Source: Saccharofermentans sp.
GTDB taxonomy: Bacteria; Bacillota_A; Clostridia; Saccharofermentanales; Saccharofermentanaceae
Length of the DNA: 6,663 nucleotides
NCBI GenBank assembly: GCA_024692105.1
Contig: JAILMZ010000090.1
Location: forward strand, 1-6,663
Direction of reading: 5' to 3'
Shown one piece after another: positions 1-5,915 of this stretch (the first letter of the stretch is position 1; each line of letters begins with the position of its first letter). The notes beneath the pieces were generated by a model that was given only the letters and a program-made list of their open reading frames with translations, made no database searches and was not told the DNA's origin. The position numbers and the translations under genes are program-made.

Positions 1-1
1 G

Positions 2-424
2 ATCATGCAGCACTACCCGTATGTTTTCGATGAGGAAAGAGTAAGGGCATGGATAGAACGCAACATGAGCCGTTACAGGGATAACGGCTTTGGTCTGTGG
101 GCGGTGTGCCTGAAGGATACGGAAGAGATGATCGGCGACTGCGGTCTGACTTTGCAGAACATAGAAGGCGAGATGCTTCCTGAGATCGGGTATCACATCC
201 GTAGGGATATGCAGCACAAAGGTTATGCAAAGGAAGCGGCTGCTGCGGTGCGCGACTGGGCCTTTGAGAACACGGATTACCCTGCGCTTTATTCATACTG
301 CAAGTACACCAACGTCGGTTCATACAAGACGGCGGAGTCTATAGGAATGCATTTTGAGAAAGAGTATCCTGATAAGGATAATGAGATCACGCATGTGTCT
401 GTTATCAGACGGGGCGATGACTAA
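2..424 (+). CDS. GNAT acetyltransferase, RimJ/RimL-like, 5'-truncated by the window edge
   Basis: This is the C-terminal part of an acetyl-CoA-dependent N-acetyltransferase. The frame is open to the left edge, and its first in-frame Met (base 5) is probably internal: family members are usually 170-180 residues and start about 30 residues earlier with an ETxRLxLR-type strand that is absent here. Counting from that Met, the acetyl-CoA pyrophosphate loop Q70-H-K-G-Y-A75 (Q/R-x-x-G-x-A) lies in motif A. It is followed by the NxxS...GM signature (N103, S106, G114-M115), typical of the Acetyltransf_3/RimJ-RimL group. Such enzymes acetylate protein N-termini, amino acids, aminoglycosides or small amines, so the substrate is unknown. 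The gene ends 65 bases before the flavodoxin start and no clear terminator separates them. Confidence 0.88.
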   Translation: MMQHYPYVFDEERVRAWIERNMSRYRDNGFGLWAVCLKDTEEMIGDCGLTLQNIEGEMLPEIGYHIRRDMQHKGYAKEAAAAVRDWAFENTDYPALYSYCKYTNVGSYKTAESIGMHFEKEYPDKDNEITHVSVIRRGDD

Positions 425-461
425 AGTTAATGATGATTTAATATCTCTTGCTCTATCCTGT

Positions 462-470
462 TGTTATATA
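462..470 (+). promoter_or_regulatory. Possible extended -10 promoter for the flavodoxin gene
   Basis: The sequence TGTTATATA matches an extended -10 element (TGn followed by TATATA at 465-470). It sits 19 bases before the flavodoxin ATG, so a transcript would have a very short leader that just covers the ribosome binding site. No good -35 box lies 17 bases upstream (TATCTC at 442-447); TTGCTC at 448-453 is too close. Expression by readthrough from the upstream GNAT gene is an alternative. Confidence 0.3.
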
Positions 471-478
471 CTTAAAAC

Positions 479-487
479 GGAGGAAGG
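479..487 (+). promoter_or_regulatory. Ribosome binding site fixing the flavodoxin start
   Basis: GGAGGAAGG lies just before the ATG at 490. It argues for a start there rather than at the earlier in-frame ATG at 448, which has no such site and would add 14 residues ahead of the first flavodoxin strand. Confidence 0.75.
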
Positions 488-489
488 CA

Positions 490-975
490 ATGAAGACAGC
501 CATAGTTTTTTATTCCATGAACGGCAATGTACGATCTGTTGCGGAGAAGGTCGCAGCGGATACCGGTGCTGACATGATCGAACTCATACCCAAGAAGGCA
601 TATCCCGACAAGGGAATGAGAAAGTTCATGTGGGGCGGCGCTGCAGTAACCTTCAAGGCAAAGCCTGATCTTGAGCCGTATACCTTCAATAAAGATGACT
701 ACGATATGATCATCCTGGGTTCGCCCGTGTGGGCAGGAACATTTACTCCTCCGCTCCGCACATTCCTGGACGGCAACGATCTGTCAGGAAAGAAGATCGC
801 CGTCATCGCGACAAGTTCCGGCGGTGATGCCGGCAAATGCATAAATGCTCTTAAGACTGCTGCAAAAGCGGATTCGCTTGTCGCATCCGTAAGTCTCATT
901 GATCCGCTTACCAAGCCTTCGGAAGAGAATGACGCTAAGCTCAAGAATTTCATTGATTCGTTGCTTTCTGAATAA
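490..975 (+). CDS. Flavodoxin family protein, 161 residues
   Basis: This looks like a short-chain flavodoxin, a soluble FMN-binding electron carrier or small oxidoreductase. It opens with the first beta strand (residues 3-8) and an FMN phosphate loop S9-M-N-G-N-V, a variant of the classical S/T-x-T-G-N-T. The second flavin loop is G77-S-P-V-W-A-G with PP at 87-88 and TFL at 91-93. The third is SSGGDAGK at 109-116. The segment AYPD...KFMWGGAAVTFKAKPDLEPY (about 37-64) is, from memory, characteristic of a clostridial flavodoxin subgroup. Its length fits a single flavodoxin domain. The ATG at 490 is preferred because of the Shine-Dalgarno site. The PlsC-like gene follows after 27 bases, so the two are probably co-transcribed. 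The redox partner is unknown. Confidence 0.88.
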   Translation: MKTAIVFYSMNGNVRSVAEKVAADTGADMIELIPKKAYPDKGMRKFMWGGAAVTFKAKPDLEPYTFNKDDYDMIILGSPVWAGTFTPPLRTFLDGNDLSGKKIAVIATSSGGDAGKCINALKTAAKADSLVASVSLIDPLTKPSEENDAKLKNFIDSLLSE

Positions 976-1002
976 CAATAACAAACCGGGAGAAGATGCC
1001 TC

Positions 1003-2274
1003 ATGAAGATCAAGACGAAGACACTAAGCTACGAAGAAGTTATGAAGCTTCCTTCATGGGAACATAAGAAGCCGAAAAAGCCTTCCAGACTTCTTGCAGG
1101 AATCGGCAGGATCGCACTCGGAGGCGAGCTTAAGAAGGTTAACTTTACCTGTGAGAAAGTCGATATGGAAAAGGCGGGTGACGGTCCCTGGCTGGTCCTG
1201 ATGAACCACTGCAGTTTTACGGATCTTTCCATCGCTTTTGAAGTTCTCAAGGGCAAGCCGTTCAGCATCGTCTGCACGTCGGATGCACTGGTCGGCAAGG
1301 AGTGGCTGATGAGATCTCTGGGCAATATCCCGACGCGCAAGTTCGTGTCTGACATGACGCTCATCTCCGACATGGACTATGCGCTCAACAAGAACAAAGC
1401 GAGCGTGCTGATGTATCCCGAGGCAGGTTATTCTCTGGACGGAACCGGCACGAAGATACCCAGAAGGATGGGCATACTTCTCAAAAAACTCAAGCACCCG
1501 GTAGTCATGATAACAACTTACGGTGCGTTCACCAGAGACCCTCTCTACAACAACCTTCAGAAAAGAGACGTTAAGGTCTCCTGTCAGATGAAGTGTCTGT
1601 TTACTCCCGAAGATCTTGCGAACATGAAGGTAAGACAGATCGATGAAGTGCTTGAAGAAGCATTCACATTCGATTACTTCAAGTGGCAGCAGGATAACAA
1701 GATTGAGATAGACGAGCCGTTCAGAGCGGACGGTCTTAACAGGATCCTTTATAAATGTCCTCACTGCATGATCGAAGGAAAGACCATAGGCAAGGGCATC
1801 ACCTTAAAGTGCAACGAGTGCGGTGCGGAGTATGAACTCGATACATTAGGATATCTGAAGGGTATCAATGTCGAGCCGAAGTTTACGCATGTCCCGGACT
1901 GGTTCGCGTGGGAGCGCGAGCAGCTCAGGGAAGAACTCGAGAATGGAACATACCAGCTTGATGTCCCGTGCGACATCGCGATACTCAAAGATTCCAAGGC
2001 GCTGTATATGGTCGGCACGGGAAGGCTGCATCACGATGTAAACGGTTTCGTCCTGAACGGCTGCGACGGCAAGCTCCACTACGAACAATCACCCAATGCA
2101 TCGTACAGCGTGAACTCGGATTACTTCTGGTACGAGATCGGAGACATTGTCTCCATCGGCACCAACGACTGCCTCTACTTCTGCTTCCCCAAGGAAGGCG
2201 ATATCGTCGCGAAAACGCGTATCGCGGCAGAAGAACTCTACAAACTTTCCAAAGGCAAAGCATCTTCGGAATGA
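1003..2274 (+). CDS. PlsC-type lysophospholipid acyltransferase with zinc ribbon and beta-rich C-terminal extension
   Basis: The N-terminal half is an acyltransferase of the 1-acyl-glycerol-3-phosphate acyltransferase family, which moves a fatty acyl group onto a lysophospholipid at the membrane. Seen: motif I N68-H69-C-S-F-T-D74 (HX4D), motif II G107-N-I-P-T-R112, motif III Y138-P-E-A-G-Y-S144, and a motif IV-like PVVMI at 166-170. Motif III departs from the usual FPEGTRS. Residues 252-273 form a zinc ribbon: C252-x2-C255 and C270-x2-C273. The remaining 150 or so residues are beta-rich and end in a helix (about 403-418); I do not recognise this part, but it could be a PH-like lipid-binding fold. 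At 423 residues the protein is much longer than a plain PlsC (about 200-250). GGGAG at 988-992 serves as the ribosome binding site. No terminator is visible after it. Confidence 0.85.
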   Translation: MKIKTKTLSYEEVMKLPSWEHKKPKKPSRLLAGIGRIALGGELKKVNFTCEKVDMEKAGDGPWLVLMNHCSFTDLSIAFEVLKGKPFSIVCTSDALVGKEWLMRSLGNIPTRKFVSDMTLISDMDYALNKNKASVLMYPEAGYSLDGTGTKIPRRMGILLKKLKHPVVMITTYGAFTRDPLYNNLQKRDVKVSCQMKCLFTPEDLANMKVRQIDEVLEEAFTFDYFKWQQDNKIEIDEPFRADGLNRILYKCPHCMIEGKTIGKGITLKCNECGAEYELDTLGYLKGINVEPKFTHVPDWFAWEREQLREELENGTYQLDVPCDIAILKDSKALYMVGTGRLHHDVNGFVLNGCDGKLHYEQSPNASYSVNSDYFWYEIGDIVSIGTNDCLYFCFPKEGDIVAKTRIAAEELYKLSKGKASSE

Positions 2275-2305
2275 TCCCGGATTCCCGTCAATAGAGAAGT
2301 CCGTC

Positions 2306-2334
2306 TTGACAGGCTAATTTGAATTAGCTATAGT
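2306..2334 (+). promoter_or_regulatory. Near-consensus vegetative promoter for the tetR operon
   Basis: A perfect -35 hexamer TTGACA (2306-2311) and a -10 hexamer TATAGT (2329-2334) are separated by exactly 17 bases. Transcription would start near 2341, giving a leader of about 33 bases before the tetR ATG. The first operator palindrome fills almost the whole spacer and the second covers the expected start site, so this strong promoter is likely held off by the repressor. Confidence 0.88.
2313..2328. promoter_or_regulatory. Operator palindrome 1 (between -35 and -10)
   Basis: Arms GCTAATT (2313-2319) and AATTAGC (2322-2328) form a perfect 7-base inverted repeat around a TG centre. The site lies entirely inside the 17-base promoter spacer, where a bound dimer would block RNA polymerase. 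The likely ligand is the TetR protein encoded 45 bases downstream. Size and symmetry match typical TetR-family operators. Confidence 0.82.
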
Positions 2335-2335
2335 A

Positions 2336-2355
2336 TGGCTAATTGGAATTAGCCA
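2336..2355. promoter_or_regulatory. Operator palindrome 2 (over the predicted transcription start)
   Basis: Arms TGGCTAATT (2336-2344) and AATTAGCCA (2347-2355) form a perfect 9-base inverted repeat around GG. Its centre is 25 bases from that of palindrome 1. The 17-base cores, 2312-2328 and 2337-2353, differ at a single central position, so they are also direct repeats. The longer arms suggest this may be the tighter site. Confidence 0.82.
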
Positions 2356-2373
2356 AATCAAAGAGAGGTCAAG

Positions 2374-2991
2374 ATGAATACCAAAGAAAAGATCTTGGAT
2401 GAAGCCCTGACATTGTTCTCCGAGAAAGGATACGCCAACGTCTATGTGGGTGACATCGCAGACAGAGTGGGGATCAAGGCCCCGTCTCTTTACAAGCATT
2501 ACAAGAACAAGAAGGCGATCTTCGATGCGATCATCGATGAGATGAACCGGAGATTCGAAGAACAGGCAAAGGTCCTTCAGATCAACGGAACAAACGCAGC
2601 GGCCGATGCCGGCATCTACGAGTCACTGTCTGAAGACCAGCTGCTTAAGCTCGGAAGGGAATTCTTCCTCTACTATCTTCACGACGACTACAACAGGAAG
2701 TTCCGGAAGATGCTTACCTTAGAGCAGTTCCACGACAAGGACCTGGCGAAGGTCTACTCGAAACTCTACGTGGACGATCCGCTCTCATACCAGGGAATGC
2801 TCTTCGGCTTCATGGTAACTGCGGGAGTCCTGAAGACCGACAATGTGGAGATAATGACTCTGCATTTTTACGCTCCCATTTACTACTTGCTCACAATCTG
2901 TGACAGAGAACCGGAGCGCGAGAAGGAAGCATTAAAACTATTGGACGAACACATCAGGCAGTTCGACAAATTATACGGAAGGAAGAGTTAA
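2374..2991 (+). CDS. TetR/AcrR family transcriptional repressor
   Basis: This is a 205-residue DNA-binding repressor of the usual TetR length. The N-terminal domain (about 3-50) reads KEKILDEALTLFSEKGY, then the helix-turn-helix with G26-D-I-A-D-R-V-G-I-K and the recognition helix region P37-S-L-Y-K-H-Y43, followed by KNKKAIFDAI. The rest (about 55-200) is helical and variable, as expected for a ligand-binding and dimerisation domain; I cannot name the ligand. It is the first gene behind the double-operator promoter, which strongly suggests autoregulation. GAGAGG at 2363-2368 is its ribosome binding site. The next gene begins 3 bases after its stop, so repressor and reductase share a transcript. 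Confidence 0.95.
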   Translation: MNTKEKILDEALTLFSEKGYANVYVGDIADRVGIKAPSLYKHYKNKKAIFDAIIDEMNRRFEEQAKVLQINGTNAAADAGIYESLSEDQLLKLGREFFLYYLHDDYNRKFRKMLTLEQFHDKDLAKVYSKLYVDDPLSYQGMLFGFMVTAGVLKTDNVEIMTLHFYAPIYYLLTICDREPEREKEALKLLDEHIRQFDKLYGRKS

Positions 2992-2994
2992 AAA

Positions 2995-3720
2995 ATGAAG
3001 ATAACGGTAATCAACGGCACTGAGAAAAAGGGTGTCACATACAAACTCAAAGAAGCTTTCCTTGAACCTTTCAAGGACAAGGCGGAGATAACGGAATTTT
3101 ATCTTCCCAGGGACTGCCCGAACTTTTGCGTCGGGTGCATCACATGCTTTTCGAAGAGTCAGGAACTGTGCAAGGATGCGCAGTATGTGCAACAGATAGA
3201 GAAGGCCCTGCTCGAAGCAGATCTTCTGGTATTCACGTCGCCTGCATATGTGTTCCATGCCACAGGTGCGATGAAGGCGATGCTCGATCATTTCGGATAC
3301 AGATGGATGCCGCACCGCCCGGCGAAAGAGATGTTCGGCAAGCGTGCAGTTATCATTACGCAGTGCCTGGGAGCAGGTGAAGGCTCGACTGCAAAGGACA
3401 TCAAAGACAGCCTGTCATGGTGGGGCGTAAGCTATATCAAGACATTAAAGTTCAAGCTGCTGGGCGAGATCCGCTGGGACAAACTTCCGGAGAAAAAACG
3501 CGCAAAGATGATATCAAAAGTAACGGGCATGGCAAGAAAATTCCTTGCTATCGATTATAATAAAAGTGCGCACACGAATCTCATCACGAAGTGCAAGTTC
3601 TATGCGGTACGAATGCTGCAGACAAACCTCGGAAAAGACGACCCGGAGTATACTGACTTCAAGTATTGGAAAGCGAACGGCTGGATCGATAAGGTAAGAC
3701 CATGGAAGTGCGCTTCTTAA
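2995..3720 (+). CDS. NAD(P)H-dependent flavin oxidoreductase, iron-sulfur-flavoprotein-like
   Basis: This 241-residue protein has a flavodoxin-like fold of the FMN-reductase/Flavodoxin_2 type. Seen: first strand MKITVING, phosphate-binding loop N7-G-T-E-K-K-G-V-T15, second flavin loop S82-P-A-Y-V-F with GAMKAMLDHF at 91-100, and a third loop T122-Q-C-L-G-A-G-E-G130. A cysteine cluster C45-x2-C48-x2-C51-x7-C59 fits the compact CX2CX2CX4-7C motif that holds the 4Fe-4S cluster in methanogen iron-sulfur flavoproteins. C41 lies just before it. About 90 residues after the core (150-241) are mostly helical and extend past the common family length. The likely activity is electron transfer to quinones, nitro compounds or another acceptor; the substrate is unknown. 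Its ribosome binding site, GGAAGGAAG (2978-2986), lies inside the end of tetR. Confidence 0.87.
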   Translation: MKITVINGTEKKGVTYKLKEAFLEPFKDKAEITEFYLPRDCPNFCVGCITCFSKSQELCKDAQYVQQIEKALLEADLLVFTSPAYVFHATGAMKAMLDHFGYRWMPHRPAKEMFGKRAVIITQCLGAGEGSTAKDIKDSLSWWGVSYIKTLKFKLLGEIRWDKLPEKKRAKMISKVTGMARKFLAIDYNKSAHTNLITKCKFYAVRMLQTNLGKDDPEYTDFKYWKANGWIDKVRPWKCAS

Positions 3721-3738
3721 AGGATCAATTAAAACAAG

Positions 3739-4197
3739 ATGAAGATAGTAACTGCAAACATTAATGACTTTGACGATGTCAGATGGATCACCGAGACAAC
3801 GATAACGGCGGTCTATCCGCATTACTATCCTGAGGGTGCCGTCGAGTTTTTCTGCAGGCATCATTCGGATGACAAGATCAAAGCCGATATCGACGCAGGC
3901 TGTGTCTACTTGCTTGAAGATGAAGGCAGGATCGTCGGAACGGTGACTGTGAGCGGCAACCACATCAACCGTCTTTTCGTACTGCCCGAATGCCAGCACA
4001 AAGGTTACGGCAGATACATGATGGATTTCGCGGAAGAAAAGATCGCGAAGGACCACAAGACGATCGAACTGGATGCGTCTTTCCCTGCAAAGAGGATCTA
4101 CCTGAAGCGCGGTTACAAGGAGACCGAATACCACAGCATAGAGACAGGTAACGGCGACAAACTCTGCTACGATGTTATGGTCAAGGAGGTCACATGA
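3739..4197 (+). CDS. GNAT family acetyltransferase, 152 residues
   Basis: This is an acetyl-CoA-dependent N-acetyltransferase of typical single-domain length. Strand beta4 and motif A read INRLFVLPECQHKGYGRYMMDF (76-97), with the pyrophosphate loop Q86-H-K-G-Y-G91. The GNAT C-terminal part follows: ELDASFPAKRIYLKRGYKETEY (110-131), where the YLKRGYKE segment corresponds to the family's YxxxGF motif. The N-terminal motif C region (4-30) has the DFDDVRWI pattern. Its substrate is unknown. It begins 18 bases after the reductase stop; the only visible ribosome binding site is a weak AGGA at 3721-3724, rather far from the ATG. It ends in a 4-base overlap with the next GNAT gene, so the two are probably translated together. 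Confidence 0.92.
   Translation: MKIVTANINDFDDVRWITETTITAVYPHYYPEGAVEFFCRHHSDDKIKADIDAGCVYLLEDEGRIVGTVTVSGNHINRLFVLPECQHKGYGRYMMDFAEEKIAKDHKTIELDASFPAKRIYLKRGYKETEYHSIETGNGDKLCYDVMVKEVT
4183..4190 (+). promoter_or_regulatory. Exact AAGGAGGT ribosome binding site for the second GNAT gene
   Basis: AAGGAGGT is fully complementary to the 16S rRNA anti-Shine-Dalgarno core and lies inside the end of the first GNAT gene, 3 bases before the ATG at 4194. It fixes that start and suggests efficient re-initiation at the ATGA overlap. Confidence 0.8.
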
Positions 4198-4628
4198 TAA
4201 GAGAAGTCGTAAGGGAAGACCTGAATGAAATGCTTGAGCTCTACCTGCACCTTCACGAGACGAGCATACCCGAAGACAATGAACATCTTCGCAATACCTG
4301 GGATAAGATCGTGACAGATCCCGACTATCACCTCATAGTAAACGAGATCGACGGCAGGATCGTATCGTCCTGTGTATGCGTCATCATCCCGAATCTTACA
4401 CGCGGCGTGCGTTCGTATGCTTTTGTGGAGAATGTCGTCACGCACAAAGATTACCGCGGTCACGGATATGCAGGCGAGTGTCTTGCTTACGCAAAGAAGA
4501 TCGCCATTGATAACGGTTGCTATAAGATGATGCTCATGACCGGTTCAAAAAATCCGAACACGCATCATTTCTACCGGAAGGCAGGATACAGCAGCGAAGA
4601 CAAGACGGCGTACTATCAGGGCCTGTAA
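4194..4628 (+). CDS. GNAT family acetyltransferase, 144 residues
   Basis: This is a second single-domain N-acetyltransferase, clearly different in sequence from the gene before it. The N-terminus MIREVVREDLNEMLELY is a typical GNAT opening. The central strands carry HLIVNEIDGRIVSSCVCVII (46-65). Motif A, AFVENVVTHKDYRGHGYAGECL (76-97), contains the acetyl-CoA loop R88-G-H-G-Y-A93. The C-terminal signature is MLMTGSKNPNTHHFYRKAGY (113-132). I recall close relatives being widespread in Firmicutes without an assigned substrate. The start overlaps the previous stop as ATGA. The CatA-like gene starts 10 bases after its stop. Confidence 0.93.
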   Translation: MIREVVREDLNEMLELYLHLHETSIPEDNEHLRNTWDKIVTDPDYHLIVNEIDGRIVSSCVCVIIPNLTRGVRSYAFVENVVTHKDYRGHGYAGECLAYAKKIAIDNGCYKMMLMTGSKNPNTHHFYRKAGYSSEDKTAYYQGL

Positions 4629-4638
4629 AGGAAACACC

Positions 4639-5310
4639 ATGAGTAATTACAAAGTAATCGACAGAGATACATACTACCGCAAGGGCGTATACCGTCACTT
4701 CACGGAAGACTGCAAGTGTTCCGTATCCATGACGGCAAGGATAGACGTTACGGATCTCGTCTCGCTCTCGAAAGAGGCCGGCACGAAATTCTACATCAAC
4801 TTCTTATACGTCCTGTGCAAGGCACTTAATTCCAGGGACGATTACAGGATGCAGTATCTCTGGCAGACAGACGAACTGGTCTGCTTTGACGTGATCAATC
4901 CCACGCAGTACATCTTCCACGAGGATACCGAGACATGCACTCCGGTATATACGGATTACGATCCTGATTATGAGACGTTCTACAAGAATGCTTCGGAAGA
5001 CATAGAGAAGGCCAAGCAGACAAGAGAGTACGGTCTTGATGCGGCAGGTCACCCGAACTGGTTCGATGCATCTTACATCTCCTGGGTTTCTTATGATTCA
5101 CTGAACATCGAACTTCCCGACGGATATCTGTATTTCCTTCCGATAGTAAACTGGGGCAAATACCGCGAAGAAAACGGCAGGTTAATGATGCCCGTTACAG
5201 TGCGCATGAACCATGCGATAGCAGACGGTTATCTCGTGGCAAACATATTCCGTCTCTTAGAAAAAGAGATGGCAGAACTGTGCAGCTTGAGGGGACTTAC
5301 TGACAAATGA
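4639..5310 (+). CDS. CatA-like acetyltransferase (chloramphenicol acetyltransferase fold)
   Basis: This is a 223-residue cytoplasmic acetyl-CoA-dependent O-acetyltransferase, close to the 210-220 of classical type A CAT (PF00302) and presumably a trimer. The alignment by eye is nearly gapless in the C-terminal half, with a constant offset of 3 to standard CAT numbering. Catalytic H192 corresponds to His195 and D196 to Asp199 in the HxxxDG motif (192-197). S145 corresponds to Ser148, and SWVSYDS at 148-154 to the PWVSFDS region. An RK pair (14-15) and FHEDTET (93-99) are also shared. Two departures are visible: the first His of the usual HHxxxDG is N191, and the residue at the Thr174 position is N171. 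Chloramphenicol resistance is therefore possible but not proven; another hydroxylated substrate is equally plausible. AAAGGAAA (4627-4634) is the ribosome binding site, and the stop overlaps the next gene. Confidence 0.9.
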   Translation: MSNYKVIDRDTYYRKGVYRHFTEDCKCSVSMTARIDVTDLVSLSKEAGTKFYINFLYVLCKALNSRDDYRMQYLWQTDELVCFDVINPTQYIFHEDTETCTPVYTDYDPDYETFYKNASEDIEKAKQTREYGLDAAGHPNWFDASYISWVSYDSLNIELPDGYLYFLPIVNWGKYREENGRLMMPVTVRMNHAIADGYLVANIFRLLEKEMAELCSLRGLTDK

Positions 5311-5873
5311 AAAAGTACAGCGTATTGGCGATAATTCTTTCGTTCTTGATCCCGACGGCAATAGCGGTTCTTATCGGACTGGTCATCGGCCTTATAGTAG
5401 GAAAAGAGGGACTGATATCCTTGTGGGTGATTCTGGCAGTGCTTTTATCATTGTCGTTCTATCCGGTCTACATGAACAGGGTAATGATCCTTTTTGCCAA
5501 GAAGACGATGGAAAAGAATTCCGGGAAGCAGAACTTCGGAAGGACATTTACATTCACAAACAAAAACACGGGCACATGCGGATGCGTCTTCAGGATCGAT
5601 GAGAGTTCCGGCAGGGTGGCATACGTGTCTGCCATGAATCCTTTTCAGTTCCAGATGTGTCATGCCAAAGATCTTGTCGATATCAATTCAAGTTATATGA
5701 AGGGACCGTTCGGCGGAACGAGATATGTGTATTTCACATTCTGCTATAAGAATAAAAGGATCAAGATCCCCACGTTCACGTCAAGGAACATGTACTCCCT
5801 CGGATCTTCGTATGTGCAGGAAGGGCTCGGTAAAGCTCAGGACATATGTAATCTGCTCTTGAAGTTACAGTAA
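5307..5873 (+). CDS. Two-helix membrane protein with C-terminal beta-rich (PH-like?) domain, function unknown
   Basis: I do not recognise a named family. The 188-residue protein starts with two hydrophobic helices, about residues 5-31 and 36-54, joined by the short charged link GKEG. The positively charged stretch that follows (KKTMEKNSGK) suggests a cytoplasmic C-terminal domain. Residues 80-188 alternate short beta strands (GCVFRIDESSGRVAYVSA, RYVYFTFCYKNKRIKIPTF) and finish with a helix (about 172-187), the pattern expected of bacterial PH-like domains. It begins with an ATGA overlap on the CatA-like stop, with GAGGGGA (5289-5295) as a distant ribosome binding site, so it is translationally tied to the operon. 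It may sense or anchor something at the membrane, which is a guess from architecture. Confidence 0.8.
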   Translation: MKKYSVLAIILSFLIPTAIAVLIGLVIGLIVGKEGLISLWVILAVLLSLSFYPVYMNRVMILFAKKTMEKNSGKQNFGRTFTFTNKNTGTCGCVFRIDESSGRVAYVSAMNPFQFQMCHAKDLVDINSSYMKGPFGGTRYVYFTFCYKNKRIKIPTFTSRNMYSLGSSYVQEGLGKAQDICNLLLKLQ

Positions 5874-5887
5874 CTAACTGTTATATA
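5859..5887 (+). promoter_or_regulatory. Probable promoter for the one-helix membrane protein gene
   Basis: A -35-like TTGAAG (5859-5864) is followed after 17 bases by the -10-like TATATA (5882-5887), with an upstream TG (5879-5880) making it an extended -10. TATAAT at 5884-5889 is an overlapping alternative. The -35 lies inside the end of the preceding gene. It would give the downstream gene expression independent of the TetR-controlled promoter. Confidence 0.5.
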
Positions 5888-5915
5888 ATCAACTTATTCC
5901 GGAACAAACGGCAAA

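Noticed and set aside
448..489. Upstream in-frame ATG extending the flavodoxin by 14 residues
   Set aside because: It has no ribosome binding site, would place residues before the first flavodoxin strand, and overlaps the likely promoter; the ATG at 490 has GGAGGAAGG.
1054..1764. Minus-strand open frame of 236 codons
   Set aside because: It is fully antisense to the PlsC-like gene, whose motifs and zinc ribbon are unmistakable, and its translation shows no recognisable domain.
2268..2285. GGAAT...ATTCC inverted repeat at the end of the PlsC-like gene
   Set aside because: Only a 5-base stem with an 8-base loop and no following T-run, so it is not a convincing terminator.
1968..2294. Plus-strand open frame of 108 codons inside the PlsC-like gene
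   Set aside because: It is an out-of-frame shadow with an arginine-rich, low-complexity translation and no ribosome binding site.
2313..2355. The two palindromes read as transcript hairpins or a terminator/attenuator
   Set aside because: They have 2-base loops and A/T-rich stems, no T-run follows, and the first lies upstream of the predicted transcription start; DNA operator sites explain them better.
3514..4134. Minus-strand open frame of 206 codons
   Set aside because: It runs antisense across the end of the flavoprotein gene and most of the first GNAT gene, both well supported, and shows no motif of its own.
5894..5904. TTCCGGAA palindrome (5897-5904) between the two membrane-protein genes
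   Set aside because: Eight bases without flanking symmetry or a T-run is too short to support an operator or terminator.
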